From the NCBI GenBank assembly GCA_031282095.1, contig JAITEJ010000031.1, positions 1-10,428 of the forward strand: a DNA stretch of 10,428 bases, read 5' to 3'. Source of the stretch: Clostridiales bacterium. Lineage in GTDB: Bacteria > Bacillota_A > Clostridia > Christensenellales > CAG-917. The translations under genes were made by a program, and so were the position numbers. This document shows, in pieces, positions 1 to 6,987 of this stretch; positions within the stretch are counted from its first letter, which is position 1, and each line of letters begins with the position of its first letter. The notes under the pieces are model-generated. The model saw only the letters and a program-made list of their open reading frames with translations, did not search any database and had not been told where the DNA came from.

Positions 1-58
1 GCAAGCGTTTATGACTCTGTTTTATGCCGGATATAAAATTTTATCAAATTTACCGATC

Positions 59-212
59 CCGCGCCGAGTCTATTCTTACGACACCGGAATAAAACCCGTA
101 TCTCACGTATTATTCTTAAATATTAAGCGTGACGATGACAAATTCTCCGTCAAACGCGGACTATAAATCCCCGTCAAACACCGCGGATATGTCCTTATCT
201 GGTAAAGCGGAT
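59..212 (-). repeat. Decayed copy of the 3' end of the secreted-protein gene
   Basis: This stretch resembles 222-349, which spans the last codons and stop of the secreted-protein gene, at an offset of about 162 bp. The best-kept part is TTAAGCGTGAC (123) against the same at 285, continuing through AAATTCTCCGTCAAAC. In the gene's sense the copy reads PDKDISAVFDGDL, a stop, then SAFDGEFVIVTLNI and a stop, against PDKDVSAVFDGEFVVVTLKL in the gene. A further duplication of about 24 bp sits inside the copy (centred near 165). It is non-coding now. In positions 1-58 nothing is seen beyond an AT-rich palindrome at 33-44. Confidence 0.85.
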
Positions 213-238
213 TCAGCAATTCCGCGCCGTACTTATTC

Positions 239-700
239 TCACGGCAGGGGAGAAAATTTGTATTCCACGCGCCCCTCTTCAAGCTTAAGCGTGACAACGA
301 CAAATTCTCCGTCAAACACTGCGGACACGTCCTTATCGGGTGAGGCGGGAGAAAAAACTTTTTCGCCGGTACCGTTCGTCGTAACGGTACCGGATTCCGT
401 ATAGGATTCATTGCCGTGAAGCCGTGAGACTTTAAATTCGTATGCGCCGGTTTTCGTGATAATCAAATAATAAGGATATTCCGCGTAATCCTTTTTAAAT
501 TTTTCGAAATCAATATAAGACATGAACAGCAAGCTTTTGCCCGTGTCGGAGCCGTCGGAATAGACGACCGTTCCCGTATGCCTGTAAAACCTGTCGTTAT
601 CCGAGCCCGATGCGGTGTTTCCTCCGTCCGCGGCTAAAAAAGCTCCCGTGAGCGCCAGCGTGATAACCGATATTAACATTAAAATAAATTTCCTTGTCAT
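239..700 (-). CDS. Small secreted protein of unknown function
   Basis: No family is recognised. The 153-residue protein starts MTRKFILMLISVITLALTGA, a typical signal peptide with a basic start and a hydrophobic core at about 5-23. There is no lipobox cysteine, so cleavage by signal peptidase I near residues 23-25 and export is the likely fate. The mature part, of about 130 residues, has alternating hydrophobic and polar segments (HTGTVVYSDG, YYLIITKTGAYEFKVS, FDGEFVVVTLKLEEGRVEYKF) that suggest a beta-strand fold, and it contains no cysteine. The start at 698-700 was chosen because the signal peptide begins there. The frame is open 50 codons further up, but that part is basic and has no signal. 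No good ribosome site precedes the chosen start, which lowers confidence in it. The gene lies 265 bp after the ProC-RNase H stop. Its last 37 or so codons are duplicated downstream. Confidence 0.7.
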   Translation of the reverse strand: MTRKFILMLISVITLALTGAFLAADGGNTASGSDNDRFYRHTGTVVYSDGSDTGKSLLFMSYIDFEKFKKDYAEYPYYLIITKTGAYEFKVSRLHGNESYTESGTVTTNGTGEKVFSPASPDKDVSAVFDGEFVVVTLKLEEGRVEYKFSPLP

Positions 701-880
701 ATTTTTATGCGTTTGATGTTTCGGAGTTTCCCGTTGTTTGGTCTCTGCATTGTCTTTCCGGCGTTTTTGTACTTTTTCGATTGAAAAAGCCCGCCAATGA
801 CGATATTGAATATCTAAAAACGGTACGTATACTTTGAGCGCCGGCGGCAAAGTCCTTTGTTTACTCGCCCCGTTTCGCGG

Positions 881-924
881 CGGTTGTCGTATTCGTTGTC
901 GGAATGCCCTTTGACCTTCACGAA
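881..924 (-). repeat. Copy of the RNase H 3' coding segment, downstream of its stop
   Basis: These 44 bases match 1033-1076 of the RNase H domain with one substitution, at an offset of 152 bp. Read in the gene's sense they give VKVKGHSDNEYDNR, matching KVKGHSDNEYNNR around catalytic His525. Likeness fades on the left within about 15 bp and stops sharply on the right. The rest of the gene is not present, so this is a partial local duplication, not a second RNase H gene. The gap 701-965 holds nothing else recognisable except a small 7-bp hairpin at 772-789. Confidence 0.95.
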
Positions 925-965
925 CAGTTTTGTCCGCCTTTCATGCGTTTCCCGACAGCATATTA

Positions 966-2630
966 TCAAGTGTCGGAAGTTTTTGCACTCGCCGCGACTT
1001 TTGCGGCGGCTTCGCGCGCAAGCTTGTCGCAACGGTTGTTGTATTCGTTGTCGGAATGCCCTTTGACCTTCACGAAACTCACCTCATGAACGGAAAGAAA
1101 GGCGAGAAGTCTTTCCCACAGGTCGGAATTTTTTACGTCATCGCCGCCGGCGGTTCGCCAACCCGATTTGCTCCATCCGAAAATCCAACTCTCCGAAACG
1201 GCGCGGACGACGTAAGCGGAGTCGCTGTAGACGGTGACCCGACAGGATTTCTTGAGCATTGCCAAAGCCTGCAGTACGGCGGTGAGTTCCATGCGGTTGT
1301 TTGTGGATAGCCTTTCGCCGCCGGATATTTCCCGTACGTCCGAGTTATAAATGAGGATCGCGCCCCAACCGCCGACGCCGGGATTGCCGGAGCACGCGCC
1401 GTCCGTATAAATCCGCACCTCTTTTTTACCGCGAGAGCGTACACTTTCCGCAGACTCAGCCGTCAAGCCCGCGGCGCCGAACCGCCCCGCTCCTTTACCG
1501 ACACGGTTCAACCCATGCCCATTTTGCAATAGCGTATCGGTCGCTTTACCGCCTGCGGCGTTGAACTGCCCAACCTCTTTGCCGCAACGGTTTAAACCAT
1601 TCTCATCTTGCAATAGTGTAGCGGCCGCTCCGCCGAATGCGGCGTTAAACTGCCCGGCCTCTTTGCCGCAACGGTTTAAACCGCCGTTATCTTGCGACGG
1701 TGAATCGTGATTTGCCGCTTGACTTACGGCGGTTTTACCCTTTTTTACTTTTTTTTTATCAGTTTCAGCGATACCGCCCTCAGTTTTTCCCAATGTGGGT
1801 TTGCCAGTTTCAACGGAGCCGCCGTCGGTTTTTTTCGTTGCGGGTTTGCCCAGTTCAACGGAACGCTTACGGCACTTTTCAATGCCGGTTTTTATTATTC
1901 CGACAAGGTTATTCGCGCGGAAATGTTCCACCGCTTGAATAGTCGTGCCTCCCTTTGAGCAAACCGCGTCTATCAGAGTATTCAGGTTGTCGGACGTTCT
2001 CGCCATTTCCGCGCCGCCGATGAGCGTCTGCGCCGCAAGCGCGCGCGCTTCATCATAAGTTAATCCGCCGTCCATGCCGCCCTCTATCATAGCCTGCATA
2101 AACATATAAACATAGGCGGGACCGCTTCCCGAAACGGAAGTGACGGCATCCATTTTGCTTTCGTCCACCTCCGCGGTTTCTCCGAGCGACTGAAATATCC
2201 TTAACACAAAATCCTTTTCTCCGCCGTCGTAACCGTCAAAAGAGAGCGCGCTCATGCCCTTACCCAACATACACGGCGTATTCGGCATAACCCGCGCTAC
2301 GCGAACATCCCCCAAAGCCGAGCGTATCGCGGCGATTTTCACGCCCGCCATAATGGATATCACGCGGTTAGAGGAAATAAATCCGGCGATTTCCGAAAAC
2401 ACTGCCGATGAAAATTGCGGCTTGACGGCGAACAAAACATAATCGGAGGACTCCGCGACAAGCTTGTTGTCGCATGTCGCGCAAAGCCCGCGCGCGGCGA
2501 AACGCCGCAGCTTTTCCGCGTCGATATCGCTTATTATTATCTTATCAGCGGGCAGGAATTTTATTACCCCTGAAACCACGGCATCCGCCATGTTTCCTCC
2601 GCCTATTATACCTAAAGTATATTTTGACAT
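966..2630 (-). CDS. Fusion of pyrroline-5-carboxylate reductase (ProC) and RNase HI
   Basis: One intact frame of 554 residues holds two complete enzymes. Residues 1 to about 256 are ProC, the NAD(P)H-dependent last step of proline synthesis: IIGGGNMA (8-15) is the nucleotide-binding loop, MPNTPC (115-120) is conserved, and VSGSGPAYV (166-174) and DAVCSKGGTTIQAVEHF (221-237) mark the catalytic C-terminal domain. Residues 257-402 are a linker of 15- and 28-residue repeats, rich in Lys, Gly and Ala. Residues 403-554 are bacterial RNase HI, which cuts RNA in RNA-DNA hybrids: Asp410 (YTDGACSGNP), Glu448 (NNRMEL), Asp470 (YSDSAYV), His525 (KVKGHSDNE) and Asp535 match E. coli D10, E48, D70, H124 and D134 in order and almost exactly in spacing. 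The start was set at 2628-2630 (MSKYTLGIIGGG), with AAAGG about 11 nt upstream; the open frame to 2759 is not family-like. Each half is certain. Fusion as one polypeptide depends on a run of nine A residues in the linker. Confidence 0.93.
   Translation of the reverse strand: MSKYTLGIIGGGNMADAVVSGVIKFLPADKIIISDIDAEKLRRFAARGLCATCDNKLVAESSDYVLFAVKPQFSSAVFSEIAGFISSNRVISIMAGVKIAAIRSALGDVRVARVMPNTPCMLGKGMSALSFDGYDGGEKDFVLRIFQSLGETAEVDESKMDAVTSVSGSGPAYVYMFMQAMIEGGMDGGLTYDEARALAAQTLIGGAEMARTSDNLNTLIDAVCSKGGTTIQAVEHFRANNLVGIIKTGIEKCRKRSVELGKPATKKTDGGSVETGKPTLGKTEGGIAETDKKKVKKGKTAVSQAANHDSPSQDNGGLNRCGKEAGQFNAAFGGAAATLLQDENGLNRCGKEVGQFNAAGGKATDTLLQNGHGLNRVGKGAGRFGAAGLTAESAESVRSRGKKEVRIYTDGACSGNPGVGGWGAILIYNSDVREISGGERLSTNNRMELTAVLQALAMLKKSCRVTVYSDSAYVVRAVSESWIFGWSKSGWRTAGGDDVKNSDLWERLLAFLSVHEVSFVKVKGHSDNEYNNRCDKLAREAAAKVAASAKTSDT
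1467..1685 (-). repeat. 28-residue (84-bp) coding repeats in the ProC-RNase H linker
   Basis: Three units with a period of exactly 84 bp start on the plus strand at 1471, 1555 and 1639. In the protein they are residues 316-343, 344-371 and the partial 372-388, each built on GLNRCGKExGQFNAA followed by an Ala/Thr-rich segment ending LLQ. The two inner units are closely alike, the one nearest RNase H is more diverged. The in-frame period and lack of stops fit a tolerated coding linker. No known fold is recognised. Confidence 0.92.
1734..1862 (-). repeat. 15-residue (45-bp) coding repeats in the ProC-RNase H linker
   Basis: Residues 257-271 (SVELGKPATKKTDGG), 272-286 (SVETGKPTLGKTEGG) and the decayed 287-299 form three units of 45 bp in frame. 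They begin where the ProC fold ends. They are Lys- and Gly-rich and probably disordered. The third unit contains the A9 run at 1749-1757. Confidence 0.9.
1749..1757 (-). other. Run of nine A (coding strand), possible slippage site
   Basis: The codons for Lys292-294 of the fusion are nine consecutive A. Loss of one A gives DKKK then TAA (294 residues). Gain of one A gives DKKKSKKG then TAA (298 residues). Either change yields ProC without RNase H. A second run of six A follows two bases later (1741-1746). Runs of this length are known to cause RNA polymerase slippage and also sequencing errors. Which applies here cannot be told from one sequence. Confidence 0.6.
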
Positions 2631-2749
2631 ACAATATTTTACCTTTGTCCCCTCGTACCGCTCCGATTTGATATAATTTTTATATTTTATTACGGCTCCG
2701 CTACGTCCGCACTCTTTTTCGCAAGCCGCCTTAGACACAAAGTTCGCCG

Positions 2750-2982
2750 ATTCCAACAACCTTGCGTTATAATGCTCATTTTTTTACGCGGACCGCCTAA
2801 AATGCGGAGGGAGCGTGAATTCCAATAACCTTACGTGGTACCGCTTATTTTTTATAAACCGCCTAAAGTGCGAAAGAGTGCAAATTCCGACAATCTCAAA
2901 CTTGAGCCGCTCATTTTCCGACAATCTCAAACTTGAGCCGCTCATTTCTTTACGCGAGCCGTCTCAAACGCGGGTGTTTTGA
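2750..2982. repeat. Degenerate 65-69-bp tandem repeats with a perfect 31-bp duplication
   Basis: Three units begin ATTCCAACAACCT (2750), ATTCCAATAACCT (2819) and ATTCCGACAATCT (2884). Each continues to a segment like CGCTCATTT, then TTTACGCG and ACCGCCTAAA. Unit lengths are 69 and 65 bp, and the third is longer because a 31-bp segment is exactly repeated head to tail (2885-2915 and 2916-2946). The exact duplication inside decayed units suggests that duplication is recent or ongoing. A still weaker unit may lie at about 2680-2749, in the leader of the next gene. With the hairpins and the purL-tail copy, these repeats account for most of the gene-free gap 2631-3157. No ORF there looks real. Confidence 0.85.
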
Positions 2983-3030
2983 GGACATACGGTAAAGCGT
3001 TGTTTACCGTATGTCGGAAAAACTTTTCCG
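2963..3030. other. Cluster of three adjacent hairpins between purL and proC-rnhA
   Basis: The middle hairpin is a perfect 13-bp inverted repeat, 2984-2996 with 3003-3015, around a 6-nt loop (GCGTTG). Beside it are a 6-bp stem CTCAAA/TTTGAG (2963-2968 with 2978-2983) and a 7-bp stem CGGAAAA/TTTTCCG (3015-3021 with 3024-3030). No T tract follows the strong stem on either strand, so it does not fit a standard Rho-independent terminator. It could stabilise or end the purL message, or bind a protein. Which of these holds is not shown by the sequence. Confidence 0.7.
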
Positions 3031-3097
3031 TCAAGGCAATTTTCGTATATGAAAACGGCAATCTTCCGTCGATCGGCTTTTAAAAAATTTCGCATTC

Positions 3098-3145
3098 TTA
3101 TACAAGCCGTTTCCGACGCGCCGGCAGTGAGCCGTCATACCGAAT
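3098..3145 (-). repeat. Decayed copy of the purL 3' end, downstream of the purL stop
   Basis: This stretch repeats 3219-3266, the purL DNA coding for AHSERVGNGLYKN, at an offset of 121 bp. A 24-bp core beginning TTATACAAGCCG (plus strand) is identical, and the flanks are similar with several substitutions. Read in the purL sense, the copy gives AHCRRVGNGLYKN followed by unrelated sequence. It lies outside the gene, beyond the stop at 3158. It is a non-coding remnant of a local duplication. Confidence 0.9.
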
Positions 3146-3157
3146 ATACCAAAAACT

Positions 3158-6100
3158 CTAACGGAAATATTTGACGGCGTTCTCAAAAATTCCGCTTTCG
3201 TACTTGCCTTCCACGTTTTTATACAAGCCGTTTCCGACGCGCTCGCTGTGAGCCATTTTACCGAAAATCCGACCTTCCGGATCGGTGATACCCTCAATTG
3301 CCAGCACCGAGCCGTTAGGGTTGACATCCGCGTCCATCGACGGTTCGCCGTCGGCGCCGCAATACTGCGTGGCTATCTGACCGTTTTCGATCAGCCGTTT
3401 CAGCAATCCGTCGGGACATATGAAGCGGCCCTCTCCGTGGGAAACGGGGACGGTTTGAATTTCTCCGACCTCGCAGCCGGAAAACCACGGCGACTTATTC
3501 GACGCTATGCGTGTGCGCACCATCCCGGACTGATGCCGACCGATTATGTTATATGTGAGGGTGGGCGCGTCCGCATCCGCGTCGGTGATTTTGCCGTACG
3601 GAACAAGACCTAACTTGATAAGGGCCTGAAAGCCGTTGCATATGCCGCCCATAAGCTTCTTTTCATATAAAAATTCCGTAACTGCGTCTTTGACATTCGG
3701 ATTTCTGAAAAACGCGGTTATAAACTTACCCGAGCCGTCCGGCTCGTCGCCCGCCGAGAAACCGCCGGGAATGAAAATTATTTCCGAAGCGGCGATAAGC
3801 CGGACAAACTCCGCCGCCGATGATGCCACGTCCTTTGCCGTACGGTTCTTGATTACAAAAATTGACGGTTTTGCCCCCGCCCTTTCAAAGGCGCGCGCTG
3901 AATCGTACTCGCAGTTCGTTCCCGGAAACACGGGGATTAAAACGCGCGGTTTGGAAACGGAAAAACCTGCTTTCGGCGCGGCTTCGGGAACGGATGAATA
4001 ATTGATTTTGGGAACCGCGCCTCTCTCTTCCGTTTTTACGGGAAATACGCTTTCTAATTTACTTTCGTATACCGCCTCCACGCCGTCTGATTCTACGCGT
4101 TCCCCGTTCAGGGTTATGGCGTAGTCGCCGGTAACCGTTCCGAGAACCGTTAGCCCGTTGAGGGGAAAGCCCTCCTTCAGCTCCGCGATAAATGAGCCGT
4201 ATCTGCGCGCCGCCGCGCCGCTTGCGGAAAGTCCGGCGTCCGCGAACGCAAAACCCAAACGGTTGCCCAATCCGGCTTTAAACACTGCGTTTAGAATGCC
4301 GCCGGCGCCCAACGCATAGGCGGAAAGCACCGCGCCGCTTTCGATCAGACGTTGCAGTGCCGCCGACGACTTCAGAAACGAGCCCTTTTTAGGCGCGCCG
4401 AACGCGTCCGTATCGCAGTCGATGAGGACGACGGCATGCCCCGCCCCCTTAAATTCGGGGGAAATTATGCGACCGGTATCGGCAACGGACGCGGTAAAGG
4501 AAACAAGGGTAGGCGGTACGTCATATTTCTCGAAAGAACCGCTCATAGAGTCCTTTCCGCCTATCGCCGCGACTCCGAAGTCCATTTGCGCCTGAAGAGC
4601 GCCCAGCAGAGCCGCCGCGGGCCTGCCCCATCTCGCGGGATCGGTGCCGGGACGTTCAAAATATTCCTGAAACGTGAGATAAGCATCCTTAAGCCGCGCT
4701 CCCGACGCCGCGCTTTTCGCCAAAGAATGCGCCACCGCCGTATAAGCGCCGTGATAAGGGCTTTTTTCCGACATGAAAGGATCGAAGCCGTACGACATGA
4801 CCGAGCAGGTGTCGGTTTCGCCGTCGATAACGGGAATTTTAGCCGCCATAGCCTGCGCCGGCGTAAGCTGCCGCGCGCCGCCGAACGGCATAAGCACCGA
4901 GCCCGCGCCCACGGTAGAGTCGAAACGCGCGGAAAGCCCTCTTTTAGAGCAGAAATTTAAATCGTCCGCGAGCGCGTAAAGCGCGTCCTTAAGCGACGCA
5001 AACTCGCGTTCACATACCGCTTTCGCCTTTTTAACCCTGATTTCGGTAGATTTAGGCGCGCCGTTGCTGTTTAAAAACTCACGCGACAAATCCACCGTCT
5101 TAACGCCGCGCCACGTCATTACAAGACGCGGCTCCTCGGTAATTTCCGCGACTACGGTCGCCTCTAAATTTTCACAGTTCGCAAGCTTTATGAATTTTCT
5201 TACGTCGCCGTCCGCCACGACTACCGCCATGCGTTCCTGCGATTCGCTTATCGCAAGCTCGGTTCCGTCCAGTCCGTCGTATTTTTTCGGAACGGCGTCA
5301 AGATTGATTGTCAGACCGTCCGCAAGTTCTCCGATCGCCACCGACACTCCCCCCGCCCCGAAGTCGTTGCAACGCTTTATGAGCAGCGCGGCGGCGGGAT
5401 TTCGGAAGAGACGCTGAAGCTTGCGTTCCTCGGGCGCGTTGCCTTTCTGCACCTCCGCGCCGCAAGTTTCAATCGAGGAAACGCTGTGCGATTTTGAAGA
5501 ACCCGTAGCTCCGCCGCAGCCGTCCCGCCCGGTTTTGCCGCCGAGGAGGATAACCTTATCTCCGGCGGCGGGTACCTCGCGCCTAACCGATTTCAAAGGC
5601 GCCGCGCCTATGACGGCGCCGATTTCCAGCCGTTTGGCGACGTAGCCGTCATGATAGATTTCGTCTACCAAACCCGTAGCAAGCCCGATCTGATTGCCGT
5701 ACGAGCTGTAACCGTTAGCCGCCGTGGTCGTCAATTTCCTTTGCGGAAGCTTACCCGGCAAAGTATTTTCCAAAGGCGTAAGCGGATTGCCCGCGCCGGT
5801 AACGCGCATCGCCTGATAAACGTAACTCCTTCCCGAAAGCGGATCGCGGATAGCTCCGCCTATGCATGTCGCCGCGCCGCCGAACGGCTCGATTTCCGTG
5901 GGATGATTGTGCGTTTCGTTTTTGAAGAGCAACAGCCAGTTCTGTTTTTTTCCGTTTACGTTCACCTTGATTTTGACGGTGCAGGCATTGATTTCCTCGG
6001 ACTCGTCCACATTTTTCAAAACGCCCTTCGCCTTTAAATATTTGCCGCCTATCGTCGCCAAATCCATCAGCGTAACCGGCTTTTTCACGCCCAGTTCCTC

Positions 6101-6862
6101 ACGGATTTTCAGATAGCGCTCGTAGGTTTTTTCCGCGTTCTTATCAAGAAATTCAGCTTTTTCTATCCGCGTTAAAAAGGTGGTGTGCCGGCAATGGTCG
6201 GACCAGTAAGTGTCCAATACCCTGATTTCGGTCAGAGAAGGGTCTCGTCCCTCCTTTATGAAATAGGCTTGACAAAAGGCTATATCTCCCTCGTCCATGG
6301 CAAGACCGTAGTCCTTTAAAAACTTTTTCAGCTCCGTCGAATCCATGGCTGTGAAACCAGTAAGCGTCCTTACGTCGGGCGGCACGGGATAGTCGGTTTT
6401 CAGCGTGACCGGCTTTAACGGTAAGGTCTCCCTGCACTCGACGGCGTTTATAACGTACTTTTTCACCCGTTCGACGTCGCTTTCGGTCAACGCGCCCTCA
6501 AGCGCAATGACCGTGGATGCGCGCACGGGAATCCTTTCGCCTTTGGATATCAACTGTATGCATTGCGCCGCCGAATCCGCGCGCTGATCGAATTGTCCGG
6601 GTAAGTATTCGTATGCGAACACCTTAGCGTTCTCTGAAAACTCAGGCAGCACGAAAAATACCTCGTCCACCTGCGGTTCCGAAAACACCGTGCCGACCGC
6701 AAGCCTGAACAACTCCTCCGACAAACCCTCCGCGTCATAGCAATTGAAGATGCGCAGGTTCTCCAACGCGTTTATCTTCAGAAACGTTTTTAAATCCTTA
6801 AAAAGAGAAACCGCTTCCTTTGCGAATTCCTTCTTCTTTTCCACATAAACTCTGTAAACCAT
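3158..6862 (-). CDS. purL: Phosphoribosylformylglycinamidine (FGAM) synthase, single-chain clostridial type
   Basis: Converts FGAR to FGAM with glutamine and ATP, step 4 of purine synthesis. The 1234 residues match the long single-chain form, in which the functions of PurS, PurL and PurQ lie on one chain. Order: PurS-like N-terminal region (about 1-150, with YLPGQFDQRADSAAQC at 86-101), a linker with TYWSDHCRHTTF (218-229), the first synthetase half with NETHNHPTEIEPFGG (315-329), the second half (about 640-900) and a C-terminal class I glutamine amidotransferase from about residue 975 (VFPGTNCEYDSARAF). The amidotransferase triad is visible: Cys1075 in GGICNGFQ, and His1205 and Glu1207 in MAHSERVG. 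The start ATG 6860-6862 gives the family N-terminus MVYRVYVEKK; AAAGAGG lies about 13 nt upstream, slightly far. The C-terminal tail matches the family and is intact, but a decayed copy of its coding DNA lies just downstream. Confidence 0.97.
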   Translation of the reverse strand: MVYRVYVEKKKEFAKEAVSLFKDLKTFLKINALENLRIFNCYDAEGLSEELFRLAVGTVFSEPQVDEVFFVLPEFSENAKVFAYEYLPGQFDQRADSAAQCIQLISKGERIPVRASTVIALEGALTESDVERVKKYVINAVECRETLPLKPVTLKTDYPVPPDVRTLTGFTAMDSTELKKFLKDYGLAMDEGDIAFCQAYFIKEGRDPSLTEIRVLDTYWSDHCRHTTFLTRIEKAEFLDKNAEKTYERYLKIREELGVKKPVTLMDLATIGGKYLKAKGVLKNVDESEEINACTVKIKVNVNGKKQNWLLLFKNETHNHPTEIEPFGGAATCIGGAIRDPLSGRSYVYQAMRVTGAGNPLTPLENTLPGKLPQRKLTTTAANGYSSYGNQIGLATGLVDEIYHDGYVAKRLEIGAVIGAAPLKSVRREVPAAGDKVILLGGKTGRDGCGGATGSSKSHSVSSIETCGAEVQKGNAPEERKLQRLFRNPAAALLIKRCNDFGAGGVSVAIGELADGLTINLDAVPKKYDGLDGTELAISESQERMAVVVADGDVRKFIKLANCENLEATVVAEITEEPRLVMTWRGVKTVDLSREFLNSNGAPKSTEIRVKKAKAVCEREFASLKDALYALADDLNFCSKRGLSARFDSTVGAGSVLMPFGGARQLTPAQAMAAKIPVIDGETDTCSVMSYGFDPFMSEKSPYHGAYTAVAHSLAKSAASGARLKDAYLTFQEYFERPGTDPARWGRPAAALLGALQAQMDFGVAAIGGKDSMSGSFEKYDVPPTLVSFTASVADTGRIISPEFKGAGHAVVLIDCDTDAFGAPKKGSFLKSSAALQRLIESGAVLSAYALGAGGILNAVFKAGLGNRLGFAFADAGLSASGAAARRYGSFIAELKEGFPLNGLTVLGTVTGDYAITLNGERVESDGVEAVYESKLESVFPVKTEERGAVPKINYSSVPEAAPKAGFSVSKPRVLIPVFPGTNCEYDSARAFERAGAKPSIFVIKNRTAKDVASSAAEFVRLIAASEIIFIPGGFSAGDEPDGSGKFITAFFRNPNVKDAVTEFLYEKKLMGGICNGFQALIKLGLVPYGKITDADADAPTLTYNIIGRHQSGMVRTRIASNKSPWFSGCEVGEIQTVPVSHGEGRFICPDGLLKRLIENGQIATQYCGADGEPSMDADVNPNGSVLAIEGITDPEGRIFGKMAHSERVGNGLYKNVEGKYESGIFENAVKYFR

Positions 6863-6987
6863 TATTTTATACGTACCTCTTTAACATTGAGATGAAATTT
6901 GACATATGGGCGGCGGTATCCCGTTGCGAAAACGACCGATCGGCGCGCGGGAACAATCGCCGCGATACACGGAAAGTCCTATTCCTT

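Noticed and set aside
814..1032. 72-codon minus-strand frame with RNase H-like KVKGHSDNEYDNR
   Set aside because: Only the 44-bp duplicated segment resembles RNase H. The rest is unrelated, three catalytic residues are missing, and there is no ribosome site. It is treated as a duplication remnant.
2672..2692. AT-rich stretch upstream of proC-rnhA as a promoter
   Set aside because: TATA-like -10 choices exist, but no -35 match lies at a suitable distance, so no promoter is called.
2631..2759. N-terminal extension of ProC by 43 residues
   Set aside because: The family starts with a short lead into GIIGGGNM. The chosen ATG has an AAAGG site, and the extension overlaps the repeat array.
2984..3015. 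Rho-independent terminator
   Set aside because: The stem is strong but about half A/T, and neither side is followed by a T tract. Listed as a hairpin of unknown role.
3031..3327. 98-codon minus-strand frame containing RVGNGLYKNAKFF
   Set aside because: The frame crosses the end of purL and reads the duplicated purL tail by chance. No start signal is present.
4352..4960. Long plus-strand frame (202 codons) opposite purL, and similar ones opposite the other genes
   Set aside because: They lie antisense to well-identified genes, are rich in Arg as expected of shadow frames, and show no family motifs.
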